A DNA stretch of 64,000 nucleotides from Bostrychus sinensis (Eukaryota > Chordata > Actinopteri > Gobiiformes > Eleotridae). The first letter of the stretch is position 1; each line of letters begins with the position of its first letter. Made by a program: the position numbers and the translations under genes. The notes beneath the pieces are model-generated. The model saw only the letters and a list, made by a program, of their open reading frames with translations. It was not told the origin of the DNA and did not search any database. The DNA lies in NCBI GenBank assembly GCA_020698575.1, contig CM036253.1:31735719-31799718 (forward strand), given 5' to 3'. Of this stretch, positions 32,850-44,900 are shown one piece after another.

Positions 32850-33689
32850 ATGGGACAAATCATTGCTTTAATGTGGAATGTCTTCCACATTAGCAAATGC
32901 AGTAAGAAGGAGAAGGAATGGTTGGAGAAAGAGAGGGCCTACCAGGAGAAGGAGGTGCTCTGGCAGGCGAAGGAGAAGGATTGGAGAGATGAAAGAAAAA
33001 GCTACAAGGAGAGAGAGGAGATTTTGAAAAAGAAGCTGCTGGAAAATGAGGAGCAGCAAAAGCAGTGGGCCAAGACCATGCAGGAGTGGTTGGAAAAAGC
33101 AAAGGCCAACCAGGAGAAGGAGACGCAGTGGCGGGTGAAGGAGAAGACCTGGACAGATGAAAGAAACAAGTACAAGAAGAGAGAGGAGCTTTTGAAAAAT
33201 ACTCTGCTGGAAAATGAGAAGCAGCAAAAGGAGTGGGGCAAGACCATGCAGAGGTGGTTGGCAAAAGCCAAGGCCAACCAGGAGAAGGAGGCGCAGTGGC
33301 AGGCGAAGGAAAAGGACTGGGCAGACGAAAGAAAGAGCTCTGAGGAGAGAGAGGAGATTCTGAAGCAGAAGCTGCTGGAATATGAAAAGCAGAAGTCAGA
33401 TGACCTCAAAGAGCCCACCGTCACCAAACCAGAAGAGGTCAAAGTTCCTGAAGTCCTGAAAGAGCCAAAGGACTCTGTGGTTGAGGCTGCAGTTGTGAGT
33501 TCACCAGCGCCCAAAGACACAACAGGAGAGGCTGAGGTTGTGGAGACTCACACTGCACTGGCAAACCCTCAAACAAATGTTTATGAGGACTACACCGACA
33601 CAACACCAACGCAAGGGAGGAGGAGAAGGAGGAGAAAGAAGAGAGGCGACGACACCACTAACCTCCTCTCCCGCGAGTGGTTCTTTTAA
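32850..33689 (+). CDS. Trp-heptad coiled-coil protein, copy 6
   Basis: Intact, 279 residues. It has A74 (codon GCC), S164, L186 and E196. It is the only copy combining S164 with L186, so it looks like an intermediate or recombinant between the copy-4 type and the copy-8/10 type. The last 20 nt of the leader differ (CTCAAGCAAACATCC, then GAAACAAGAACG), with one A lost and another inserted; the start context is unaffected. Fourteen CAA plus CAG, the longest tract; AATAAA at 33909-33914. Confidence 0.75.
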   Translation: MGQIIALMWNVFHISKCSKKEKEWLEKERAYQEKEVLWQAKEKDWRDERKSYKEREEILKKKLLENEEQQKQWAKTMQEWLEKAKANQEKETQWRVKEKTWTDERNKYKKREELLKNTLLENEKQQKEWGKTMQRWLAKAKANQEKEAQWQAKEKDWADERKSSEEREEILKQKLLEYEKQKSDDLKEPTVTKPEEVKVPEVLKEPKDSVVEAAVVSSPAPKDTTGEAEVVETHTALANPQTNVYEDYTDTTPTQGRRRRRRKKRGDDTTNLLSREWFF

Positions 33690-33698
33690 GAACTGCGC

Positions 33699-33743
<45 letters not shown>

Positions 33744-33970
33744 GGAGGAGGAGTCTGTGGAGTAATTTGTTTTCTTCTTTGACCGCGTTCTCTCTGAGTC
33801 ATTACGGATGACACTGAGAGGACTTGTCTTTGGACACCGGTCACGGAAGGAGACAGACACTTCACATGATTTCTTTCTGTTGTGTTTACAATTTTCATCA
33901 AAAATGCAAATAAAAAAATCTAAAAAAAAAATTAGATCCAGATAAAATTATTTTAGAAGAGTTTGAAGAG

Positions 33971-34303
33971 TCAAGGCAAGTTTATTTGTATTATAGCACA
34001 AACAATACACAGGGTAATTCAAAGTGCTTTATGGAAAGAAAAAAAAACAAGTTAAAAGTACATAAACAAGAATTATAATTAATACAGCATCTAAGAAAAT
34101 AATGGTTAAGAATGCATTTAAAATTAAATGAAGAGAAAGTAGTGCAGATAAAAGAGTTTCAGTCGTCATACACTGAGCTAAAAAGAGCAGTTTTTGGCCT
34201 GGACTTGAACATAGTCAGAGGAGAGGCCGGTCTCACATCCTCAAGAAGAGTTTAGCTGCATAAAACTGAAACACTGCTTCACCGAGTTAACTCCTGACTC
34301 TGT
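33971..34303 (-). pseudogene. L2-type LINE 3'-end remnant, unit 6
   Basis: Counterpart of 1473-1805; GAGGAGAGGCC variant shared with units 8 and 10. Confidence 0.55.
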
Positions 34304-34746
34304 CATCAAACAAAAACATGAGAAAGTGTGAGAAAACATTTATGGGCTGAAAAAATGTCCTAGTATCCATGATTTGTCTCTGTGTCCTGTGATTGACCAG
34401 GCTGGTTATGGCAGCAGTTAACATCACTCACTGCGCTGTAGCACAGGGCAGCGGCTGTGGCCCCCAGTCATTCAGAGACTGAGCAGATCTCCTCTGACCA
34501 CTGTTCAGACCTTTCTGATCATGTGGCCCTCAGAACCATTGTGGCCCTAAACAACTGCATAGAGCGTTTATACCAGGAGCCGGCCCTGAGGTTTGGGCTG
34601 CAAACAGTGTAGGGTTCAGGTCTGGAGAGTTTGTTGACCAATCAAATACTGTCAATTATTATCATTTAAGCAGTGTGTGGTACTTTAGACAGTGTGTTTA
34701 TTTATTTGTTTATTTATAAGGATTCTCATTTGCTGAATGCATGTGC

Positions 34747-35298
34747 TGTCTTCCTGAGGTCCATTTTAAAAATAACATTTCATCACTTCACATCACAAAA
34801 GTATAAATATATAAGAAATTGGTTCAAAACAACACAATACAGAATATCCATTTATTAATACAATTAATACATTTTTAAAATATTCCTGAGCTGAGCAGTT
34901 TCAATGGGAAGGTTATTCCATGGGACAATGGCACTGTAAATAACAGTTTTCTTCATCAAATTGGTTTTAGGATGTTGTGCTCATAAATAACTTTTTTAAT
35001 TATACAAAGAATTGCAACAAACCATTTGATTTAATAGAAAAAGTGGCATTTTCAGAGTCAATGTATTATTTATCACCACGCCCAGTGTAACTAACATTTT
35101 TCGGTTTAGACTGAGCCAGGAAAGACTACGGTACATTCAAACTCTGCTTGTTCTCATTAAAAATCTTAGAACAAGTCTTGCAGCTTTGTTTTGAACAATT
35201 TGAATTTTGGCCAGGTCTTTTGGGGATGCAGAGGACCACACTTCAGAGCAGTATGACAAGTGGCACAGAGTTCATGACTTAGTAACCACTTCTAAAAA
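34747..35298 (-). pseudogene. CR1/jockey-like LINE remnant, unit 6
   Basis: Counterpart of 2250-2800, closest to unit 1. Confidence 0.6.
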
Positions 35299-36041
35299 CT
35301 TGTTGAGTTCTGTGTGAAAGATCACTTTGCATCAGTGTAACAGCAGCAGGTGTAAAACCATAACTTTTAAGTTTCTTTATTAAAATAGGATTTGTGTGTC
35401 CAGGATTTCCAGTCGTGCTGGATTATGAAATCAGCATCTCCATAAAGTTTGTGAGCAGAAGGAAACATTAAAGGCTCTAAAATCTCCTGGTAAATGGCTG
35501 CAGTGACTTTATACTTCAGAAAACACAGAGCACCAACACAGCAGATGACATGAAGTCTGTCCTGGACACATCTGTTTCACAGCCTGTTTGTCCTGGGAGT
35601 GGACCCCCCTCCTCCCATAGTTGTCTTTGCCCTTACAGAGATGGAGGCTCTAAGGGGAGGAAATGTTGTGGAAAAAAGGGACACAGTGGAATTTGCTCCA
35701 CTTAAAAATAATTCAAGGTCCACAAAAAGTAAGGTACAAAAGTTCAAACTTCATTCATATTTAGGACTGCACTGATAAACTTAGTAACTATAACCATCCC
35801 AGAGAAGAGCAGCTGAGGGCTGTAAGGTGGAGGTCAAACACTCTCTTCCTGCTGCAGCCACACCTCCAGGAAGCATCCTCTGCCTGCCCTTTATGTTCTC
35901 CAGTAGCTCCACTAGATGGAGACAACTCACAAAAACACTAAATCAGATCAACTCATAAAAAGCACCTATTTGGTTCTTCCATGTATAATAACAGACACTG
36001 CACTCCCCACATTAGTTTGAGTTAAATATATTCTTTTCCTT

Positions 36042-36436
36042 TCAGGGGTCACCACGGGGAATCATCTGCCTCCATCTCAGCCTGTCCTCTGCATCCTCTT
36101 CTCTCACAACAACCAACTTCATGTCCTCTTTCACTCCATCCATAAATCTCCTCTGGTCTTTGGCCTCTAGGCCTCCTGCCTGGCAGCTCAAACCTCAGCC
36201 TCATCCTTCTACCATATATTCACTCTCCCTCCTCTGTTCATGTCCAAACCATCTCAGTCTGGCCTCTCTCAAACTTCAACTCCAAAACATCTAACATTGC
36301 TCTGAACGGTTGACCTCAAGTACTTCAAATGCTGCACCTTCTTCACCTCCACACCTGGGACCTCTCCACTGGGCTCTCTCTCATTCACACTCATGGATTC
36401 TGTCTTACTGTGACCAACCTTCATCTTGTGGCTGAA
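36042..36436 (-). pseudogene. RTE LINE remnant, unit 6
   Basis: Full-length counterpart of 3541-3935. Confidence 0.7.
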
Positions 36437-37338
36437 GCACAACTTTCACTTCCACTTATTTTCAAACAGCAGGGGCATTAAATAGTCTTGAGTCCCAAAA
36501 ATACAACTTCCAATGCTAATTTTATACATAAAGGAGGTCCATTAAATTGTTTTTAGTCCCAAGGCAAACAAAATATTGTATTAAAGTTATTAACAGAACA
36601 CTGAAAAACCTTTTGATTCACTTGCATATAAATTGACCTGTATTATTATATAGGTCACTGAATTAGGGTAACATTTGTAGAGTTAGTTGTTTTAGTATTT
36701 TAAAGGTCAGGTGCACCATATCATTTATTATTAATATTATTAACATTTTCAGAGACGTTTTGACTGTTTTGTTTATGGGTCGAGGTTGGTAGTCAGAGCC
36801 CCATGAAAATTTAATGCGGACGATGTTTGTTTGTTTTATCTGAGAACAACATCATTGAAAAAGTCAGATTTTGATGAAATATCAGTAAAGGACAGTGGAT
36901 TTGAATCACTTTACAGATGTGAGACAGAGCTTACCTTGTAGAAAACTTTTTAGCATCTGGGCATTAATCTTTTTTTTATCTGACCAAGTTTCTATTTTAG
37001 TGGTTCCCCAATGCCCAGTGTTGCCCCAGCCCCAGAGACTGCTCTGCTCCGCCCCTGCTGCTCCAGCTCAGAAACACAGTTTATGAGCCTTCAGTCTCAT
37101 CACACTGGGCTGTGGACAGAGGCTCCAGAAAACACTCCAGGCTACAACAAACTTTAGTCAGGACGTCTGAACTCAAGTTTTATGGTGCTTTTATAACAAT
37201 ACACTCACTGCTAAGATACTGTGAGAAATACATTGTGCCTTCGGGTTAGTTGTGAATAACTGCAAGTATTTCAATGCCCTGTTTTTGAGCAGATCTTGGT
37301 GACTATGAGGACCAGCAGAAGACCTGTCCCTGAGGTTC

Positions 37339-37791
37339 TATGTCGTATGTGCTGCGCCCTCTACGGGCTTTGCTAATGGTTATCCACCCGAGGCATCGCC
37401 TCGCGCCTGAGAGATCAAAGAACCAACTGCTCCAATCATGGCCGGGGAATGGCACAGGTGCTCTTGGGAGAGGCGGCCTGCTTGTGACTGCATTGGTTTT
37501 GTTCTTGGGGTGCTGGGTGCTTTTGGGAGAGGCGACCTTGTGCACTCCTTTCCTTCTTTCGGGCATGTACAGTGTCATGGCGCTCTTGGGAGAGGCGGCT
37601 TTGGGCACTGTTGCCCCGTTTTTGGGTCCTCTCGCCCTTGGGGGTGCTGGTCGGGTTATTGGCTGGCGTTGCCCTGGGTTGCTCCAATCATGATGGAGGC
37701 CGGGCCTGCTGGGAGTACATTGATCCCCACGGCCTTTGCGTTGGTGTTAACCATTAGCGAAGCCCGTAGAGGGCGCAGCACATACGACATA
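37339..37791. mobile_element. Inverted-repeat element A of a composite insert, unit 6
   Basis: The ends are inverted repeats of about 44 bp (TATGTCGTATGTGCTGCG... on the left; its complement ends at 37791) with one mismatch. Inside are three copies of a CTTGGGAGAGGCG-containing repeat near 37462, 37525 and 37585. Open frames here have no recognisable content. The superfamily is not assigned. Confidence 0.65.
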
Positions 37792-38090
37792 GAAATAACA
37801 GTTACTGTATGTAACTACAGTTCTATGAGAATGTGCGTAGCCCTCTACCTGCTTGCCCAGCAGCCCGCCCTCTTCTCCTGTGGCTGAGTTCAAAAGGAGA
37901 CGATCACTGCAGGGACAGGGCTTATATAGCCCTCGCACTATGTGCCATTCCCCGGCCATGATTGGAGTGGTTGATTCTTTGATCTCTCAGGCGCAAGGCG
38001 ATGCCTCGGGTGGATAACCATTAGCCAAGCCTGTAGAGGGCTACGCACATACTCATAGAACTGTAGTTACATACAGTAACTGTTATTTCT
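37791..38090. mobile_element. Inverted-repeat element B of a composite insert, unit 6
   Basis: It abuts element A. Its ends are long inverted repeats of about 58 bp starting AGAAATAACAGTTACTGTAT, with one mismatch in that span. Its right arm is also an inverted homologue of element A's left arm (CGAGGCATCGCC... to GGCCGGGGAATGGCACA). The insert splits GGTTCTCAGAGTCTG; a 3-4 bp (T)TCT duplication is possible but ambiguous. Confidence 0.65.
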
Positions 38091-38108
38091 CACAGTCTGA
38101 GGTGGTTC

Positions 38109-38345
38109 TTATGGGACCAACAGGTCAGAGATGGACTTTGGTGCTGAGCCATGGAGAGACTTGTACACAAGCAGAGCTGTATTAAAGTCTATTCTCTGAG
38201 CAACAGGAAGCCAGTGCAGAGACCTGAGAACAAGACTAATATGGTCATACTTCCTGGTTTTAGTCAGGACCTGAGCAGCAGCGTTCTGGACGTCCTGCAG
38301 CTGTCTTGGACTTGGTGGACCTTTATTTAACATGAATAACATCAT
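38109..38345 (-). pseudogene. L2-type RT-end remnant, unit 6
   Basis: 78-codon stretch with P-to-L at about codon 39 (HISLVL). It starts 18 bp after the composite insert. Confidence 0.75.
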
Positions 38346-38422
38346 CTAGACCTAACTCTATCTGTTAGCGTCATGTTGCTAATTGCTAAAAAAAATTTTT
38401 ATGCTCTGTCTAGTCGTTACCG

Positions 38423-38441
38423 GTGCCAGCAGGGGGCGACA
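38423..38441 (+). promoter_or_regulatory. CTCF-like motif, unit 6
   Basis: Identical 19-mer, about 330 bp from the composite insert. Confidence 0.45.
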
Positions 38442-39233
38442 GACAGCTATTCCAAGTGTTCTCCCCTAAAGAAAAGGTTTTCCATAGATATACATTATTG
38501 TGTGTTATATAAAATACTAACACCAAGGTGTCCAAAACAATTTCAAAAAGCCTGAAAAAAGCATAATATAGGATCTTATATAGAACCTAAACTGTATAGC
38601 ATGCTATGTTTGAGGAATTTCAGATGTATTTTTGTTTTTGAATGTGCTGCAAGTGAAGTGAAGTTTTGTAGCAAAAATTAACAAGGTTAAACATTCAAGT
38701 AACTCTGAAAAAGGCAAATTTCTCATTTTATTCAAAGAAGCACAAAAAAAGAGAACCAATGGCGTTTTTCACAATTCATGTCTCTCCATAGAAATGCAGT
38801 AGGAGTGAAGCCTGGTTTTGCTGCTGCTGTGTAACGTTGTCCATCCATTTTGCAGCTCTTTGAAACCACACAGCTGTAACTCACGAGAGATACACCACTG
38901 CTGCTCCTAATGCCACATGAGCCAAGGTTAAATGTAAGGAGGCAAAATGCAAGGTCTGCAGCTTATGGAATCTAATGTATCAGATTCCCAGCTGAGAGCA
39001 GTGAAGGAAGAGCCTATATGTTTTTGTAAAGTTGGCATTTTGACTTTATTCTGAAGAAAGTAGCAGTGGAGCAAAGCAGAAGTTATCACTGTTGAGGTTA
39101 AGAGGTCAATTTAGCTGCAAGTAAAAAGAGAAAAGTGATGATCCTTAAGTTGCAAACCAAGCAAAAAGAGAAATCTCTGCATTTTTAGTTCACTAACTTT
39201 ATTTAACAAACACAAATACTATATATTAGAAGT

Positions 39234-39417
39234 AGAACAAGTGGCTTTAGTAGAGCAGTTGTCCTGTTGCTGGAAGGTTGGTGGTTTAAATGCCACTCTT
39301 CCCAGTTTATACTCTCATTGTGTCCTTGAGCAAGACACTTCACACACCTTTCCTTCCTCTATGTATGAATGTGTTTGTGTGATTGTGTGATTGGTGGTAG
39401 TTGGAAAGGCCAATGAG
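39234..39417 (+). repeat. tRNA-like SINE, unit 6
   Basis: B-box motif intact, close to unit 1. Confidence 0.5.
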
Positions 39418-39684
39418 ATGAACATGGATTCATCTCAGCTTAGACTTGGGTTAGACCTGCTTTAGTCCTGGTTTATATCAGTTTTAGATGTTATTCTATG
39501 TGTTCCATTAATGCATTTACACTAAATAAAGTTGGCTCTGTTTCCCATTGACTGTTTCTGTACAAACATGTCTCTAGTTATTTCAGTTCTGAGGTGGAGA
39601 CTTATTAGACTAAAATGAGTTTGAAGTCTCATCTACAGAGGCCATGATTAAGAAGGTGTGCACTTACTACAGAAGGTCTACACC

Positions 39685-39728
39685 AGGACTAAACCAACAC
39701 TAAACCAAGACTAAACCAGGACTAAACC
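39685..39728 (+). repeat. 11-bp minisatellite ending unit 6 (4 copies)
   Basis: The shortest array. The AGG, AAC, AAG, AGG order matches the start of the unit 1 array; the AACAC variant occurs only in units 1 and 6. Confidence 0.9.
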
Positions 39729-39850
39729 AGGATTACCTAAACAAAAAAAAGAAAAAAGAAAAACGAAAGAAAAAAAAGTGTACAGCAAGAATAAACCAGG
39801 GCTAAACCAGATCCAGGAAACATGAGAAAGGTGAAGGTGGAATGAACCTT

Positions 39851-39925
39851 GTAACCCATAGCAACCATCACCGAGGCCTGTAACCGTGGGCAGAGCTTGG
39901 TGATGATTTCAAATTGATGACATCA
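39851..39925 (+). promoter_or_regulatory. Candidate promoter core of gene 7
   Basis: X-box 39851-39865 and palindrome 39915-39925, unchanged. Confidence 0.5.
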
Positions 39926-40154
39926 CAAAGTCAGAAAACTGACAGTAAGTTTATTTAGCAAAGTCCTGAACACGTTCTCTTCATATCTAGTTTGACCAGT
40001 CGACAGACAAGACGCACAACTGATCGCTCGCTTACAGTTAATGCAGAACACCCATTGTTAGGTGGCATTAGACAGAGACACATTTGAAAGTTAGTTTGGA
40101 GTTCAAAAGAGAACTGTATTTGCCTCAAAGCAAACGTCCTTCAAAACAAGAACG

Positions 40155-40994
40155 ATGGGACAAATCATTGCTTTAATGTGGAATGTCTTCCACATTAGCA
40201 AATGCAGTAAGAAGGAGAAGGAGTGGTTGGAGAAAGAGAGGGCCTACCAGGAGAAGGAGGTGCTCTGGCAGGCGAAGGAGAAGGATTGGAGAGATGAAAG
40301 AAAAAGCTACAAGGAGAGAGAGGAGATTTTGAAAAAGAAGCTGCTGGAAAATGAGGAGCAGCAAAAGCAGTGGTGCAAGACCATGCAGGAGTGGTTGGAA
40401 AAAGCAAAGGCCAACCAGGAGAAGGAGACGCAGTGGCGGGTGAAGGAGAAGACCTGGACAGATGAAAGAAACAAGTACAAGAAGAGAGAGGAGCTTTTGA
40501 AAAATACTCTGCTGGAAAATGAGAAGCAGCAAAAGGAGTGGGGCAAGACCATGCAGAGGTGGTTGGCAAAAGCCAAGGCCAACCAGGAGAAGGAGGCGCA
40601 GTGGCAGGCGAAGGAAAAGGACTGGGCAGACGAAAGAAAGAGCTTTGAGGAGAGAGAGGAGATTCTGAAGCAGAAGCTGCTGGAATATGAAAAGCAGAAG
40701 TCAGATGACCCCAAAGAGCCCACCGTCACCAAACCAGAAGAGGTCAAAGTTCCTGAAGTCCTGAAAGAGCCAAAGGACTCTGTGGTTGAGGCTGCAGTTG
40801 TGAGTTCACCAGCGCCCAAAGACACAACAGGAGAGGCTGAGGTTGTGGAGACTCACACTGCACTGGCAAACCCTCAAACAAATGTTTATGAGGACTACAC
40901 CGACACAACACCAACGCAAGGGAGGAGGAGAAGGAGGAGAAAGAAGAGAGGCGACGACACCACTAACCTCCTCTCCCGCGAGTGGTTCTTTTAA
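40155..40994 (+). CDS. Trp-heptad coiled-coil protein, copy 7
   Basis: Intact, 279 residues, with the same protein as copy 1 (C74, F164, P186, E196) although it sits 39.8 kb away and next to a LINE absent from unit 1. Eight CAA plus CAG, also as in copy 1. The end of the 3'UTR switches to the unit 5/9 type; AATAAA at 41189-41194. Confidence 0.75.
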   Translation: MGQIIALMWNVFHISKCSKKEKEWLEKERAYQEKEVLWQAKEKDWRDERKSYKEREEILKKKLLENEEQQKQWCKTMQEWLEKAKANQEKETQWRVKEKTWTDERNKYKKREELLKNTLLENEKQQKEWGKTMQRWLAKAKANQEKEAQWQAKEKDWADERKSFEEREEILKQKLLEYEKQKSDDPKEPTVTKPEEVKVPEVLKEPKDSVVEAAVVSSPAPKDTTGEAEVVETHTALANPQTNVYEDYTDTTPTQGRRRRRRKKRGDDTTNLLSREWFF

Positions 40995-41252
40995 GAACTG
41001 CGCACAACAACAACAACAACAACAACAACAGGAGGAGGAGTCTGTGGAGTAATTTGTTTTCTTCTTTGACCGCGTTCTCTCTGAGTCATTACGGATGACA
41101 CTGAGAGGACTTGTCTTTGGACACCGGTCACGGAAGGAGACAGACACTTCACATGATTTCTTTCTGTTGTGTTTTCATCAAAAATGCAAATAAAAAAAAT
41201 CTAAAAAAAAAAAAAAGATCCAGATAAAATTATTGTAGAAGAGTTTGAAGAG

Positions 41253-41583
41253 TCAAGGAGAGTTTATTTGTATTATAGCACAAACAATACACAGGGTAAT
41301 TCAAAGTGCTTTATGGGGGAAAAAAAACAAGTTAAAAGTACATAAACAAGAATTATAATTAACACAGCATCTAAGAAAATAATGGTTAAGAATGCATTTA
41401 AAATTAAATGAAGAGAAAGTAGTGCAGATAAAAGACTTTCAGTCGTCATACACTGAGCTAAAAAGAGCAGTTTTTGGCCTGGACTTGAACATAGTCAGAG
41501 CAGAGGCCGGTCTCACATCCTCAAGAAGAGTTTAGCTGCATAAAACTGAAACACTGCTTCACCGAGTTAACTCCTGACTCTGT
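41253..41583 (-). pseudogene. L2-type LINE 3'-end remnant, unit 7
   Basis: Unit 5/9 version (AAGGAGAG). Confidence 0.55.
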
Positions 41584-41974
41584 CATCAAACAAAAACATG
41601 AGAAAGTGTGAGAAAACATTTATGGGCTGAAAAAATGTCCTAGTATCCATGATTTGTCTCTGTGTCCTGTGATTGACCAGGCTGGTTATGGCAGCAGTTA
41701 ACATCACTCACTGCGCTGTAGCACAGGGCAGCGGCTGTGGCCCCCAGTCATTCAGAGACTGAGCAGATCTCCTCTGACCACTGTTCAGACCTTTCTGATC
41801 ATGTGGCCCTCAGAACCATTGTGGCCCTAAACAACTGCATAGAGCGTTTATACCAGGAGCCGGCCCTGAGGTTTGGGCTGCAAACAGTGTAGGGTTCAGG
41901 TCTGGAGAGTTTGTTGACCAATCAAATACTGTCAATTATTATCATTTAAGCAGTGTGTGGTACTTTAGACAGTG

Positions 41975-44900
41975 CGTTATTTATATTGATTTATATTTAT
42001 TATTGAGCATCATTAACCAATGTCTGTACACAAAAACCCAGGTTTATCCAATTTTGTAACACAAAGTACCGTATTTGTGAACTTGTGCAATTCTTCCGGC
42101 GCTGGTCAGAGCTGGCTGCTGGTTGCAACAGCTCTTACCTGTTTCCTTCTTTTCTAGTATTTTAACTTATCTTTAGCGTATTGCTTTTGTAAATATTTTG
42201 TATATATTTTCCTTTTACACAAATCTGCCGTTTTTTCTCGGATTCACGGCGTTTTTCAACCACTATACCCAGTTTAACGATGTGCGTGGGGGCCCCTGCG
42301 TGCGCTGTTTACAGTCGGGAACAGCTGCTCGCGCTGCGCAGTGCTGTAGTGTTCCCCAGGGACAGACATGAGATCCCCGCGGAGGTGCTACAGAAGACTC
42401 GCCGTGGACACCAGGCCGGGACAAAACTTCGTGAAAAGAAGAGACGCTTCAGACCTGTCCTCCCCTCCGTCATCATGAGAAACGTAAGATCTCTTCCCAA
42501 CAAGACGGACGAGCTGGCGGCGCTCACAGGACATCAGCGGGAGTACAGAGAGAGTAGCGTCCTTCTGTTTACGGAGACCTGGCTCACTCCGCTTAACCCG
42601 GACTCTACTGTCTTTTTGGACAACTTTCATCTGCTGCGGGCGGACAGGATGGGGGACAGCGGTAAGAGGAAAGGAGGGGGACTGGCTGTGTTTGTGAATG
42701 TGCGGTGGTGTAAACCAGGACACTGCACAGTTAAAGTGCAACTGTGCAGCAGAGACATTGAACTGTTAGCGGTTAGCATGAGGCCATATTATCTGCCACG
42801 GGAGTTCACACTTTATCGTGATAGCGGTGTACGTGCCCCCTTCTGCTAACGCGGACACAGCCTCTGATGCTCTGCTCTTGGTCACCAGCAGGCTGCAGAC
42901 ACAGCACCCACAGGCCCTCTTCCTCATCTCTGGAGACTTCAGCCATGCTTCTCCATCATCTGTTCTGCCCACATACACACAGTATGTCACCTGCCCCACC
43001 AGAGACAATAAAATACTGGACTTGTTTTATGCCAACACCAAGGAGGCATATTCTGTATCCCCCTTCCCTCCCCTGGGGAGAGCTGACCACAACATTATAC
43101 ATCTCCAGCCTGTGTACAAACCTGTTGTACACAGACAGGCTGTGGTCCCATGTACAGTGAGGAGGTGGACTGTTGAGAGCGAGGAGGCTCTCAAGGACTG
43201 CTTCAACACCACTGTGTGGACGGAACTCTGTGGCCCACATGGGGAGGACATCAATGCCATCACGGACTGCATCACGGACTACATAAACTTCTTTTTTGAG
43301 AACACTGTTCCCTCCAGAATGGTACGGTGTTTTGCTAACAACAAGCCGTGGATTACCCGTGATATTAAGGCTCTCCTGAAGGAGAAGAAGAGAGCCTTCA
43401 AATCAGGGGACAAGGAGGAGCTGAGGTCTGTACAGAAGGAGCTGAGGAGGAAGATCAGGGAGGGAAAGGCCGGCTACAAGAGGAAGATGGAGGAGCAGCT
43501 GCAGCAGCAGAACATCAGTGGGGTGTGGAGAAGCCTGAAAACCATCTCTGGCTTCAAAACGCCCCACTCACAGGCAGAGGGGGACCTGAAGTGGGTCAAC
43601 GATATAAACCTGCATTTCAATAGGTTTGATCAAACACCCACTCCTCCCCTCATGCAGCTGCATTCCAACACCTTGACACCTGGACTACCCCCCACAGCCA
43701 CAGCCCTTCACACCTCTGGCTCACCTCACCATCAGACCACTTCACACCTCTCTGGACTCAGCCACCCCTCCAGCACAGAGCCCCCCTGCCCACCTCTCTC
43801 CTTTACAGCAGCCCAGGTGGGAAAAGAGCTGAGGAAGATCAAGGCGAAGAAAGCAGCTGGACCAGACGGCATCAGCTCCAGGCTCCTTAAGTCCTGCGCA
43901 GATGAACTGTGTGGAGTTATGGAGCATGTCTTCAACCTGAGCCTCAAGCTGAGGGTGGTACCACAGCTCTGGAAGACCTCCTGTGTGGTACCAGTGCCAA
44001 AGACATTGCACGCTAGGGACCTCAGCAGCTACAGGCCGGTGGCTCTCACATCCCACCTGATGAAGACACTGGAGAGACTGATCCTGGGACACCTCCGCTC
44101 CACGGTGGGACCCTCGATGGATCCGGTCATCTTCCTGTTACATCGCGCTCTGGCTCACCTGGAGAAGCCCGGCAGCACTGTGAGAATCATGTTTTTTGAT
44201 TTCTCCAGTGCCTTCAAAACCATTCAGCCGGTGCTTCTGAAAGACAAACTGGAGAGGGCTGGGGTGGACCTTCATCTGGCAGAGTGGATTCTGCACTATC
44301 TCACAAACCGGCCACAGTGTGTGAGAGCCCGGGACTGTGAGTCTGACCTGCTGACCTGCAGTGTGGGGGCACCCCAGGGGACTGTCCAAGTCCCCTTCCT
44401 CTTCACCCTCTACACTGCAGACTTCAGACACAACACGAACAGCTGTGTTCTGCAGAAGTTCTCTGATGACTCAGCGATTGTCGGCCTGATCACTGAGGAT
44501 GACGACGTGGAGTACAGAGGACTGACACAGAACTTTGTGGACTGGTGTCAGCAAAACCACCTCCTGATCAACGCGGGGAAAACCAAGGAGATGGTGGTGG
44601 ATTTTCGCAGACGCCGGTCTGCCGTCCCCTCACCGGTGAACATCCAGGGAACGGACATTGAGAGAGTGGACTTTTATAAGTACCTGGGTGTTCACCTGAA
44701 CAATTAACTGGACTGGACTCACAACACAGACGCACTGTACAGGAAGGGTCAGAGCAGGCTCTACCTCCTGAGGAGACTGCGGTCTTTTGGAGTGAAGGGA
44801 GCACTCCTGAGGACCTTCTATGACTCTGTGGTGGCATCAGCCATTCTGTACGGTGTGGTCTGCTGGAGCAGCAGCATCACAGAGAGAGAGAGGAGGAAGC

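Larger units (their letters stand above)
32491..39795 (+). repeat. Unit 6, canonical with a composite inverted-repeat insert
   Basis: The longest unit (7,305 bp), owing to a 0.75-kb insert at 37339-38090. It lacks the 85-bp piece present in units 1, 4 and 8. Small private insertions occur near 36583, 36762 and 36829 (GTATTAAA, GACTGTTT, TTTGTTTG-type expansions). Nothing nameable lies in 34304-34746, 35299-36041, 36437-37338 and 38442-39233. Confidence 0.95.

Noticed and set aside
37340..37887. Overlapping + frames of up to 149 codons in the unit 6 insert
   Set aside because: They arise from GC-rich internal repeats of an inverted-repeat element and have no homology I can see.
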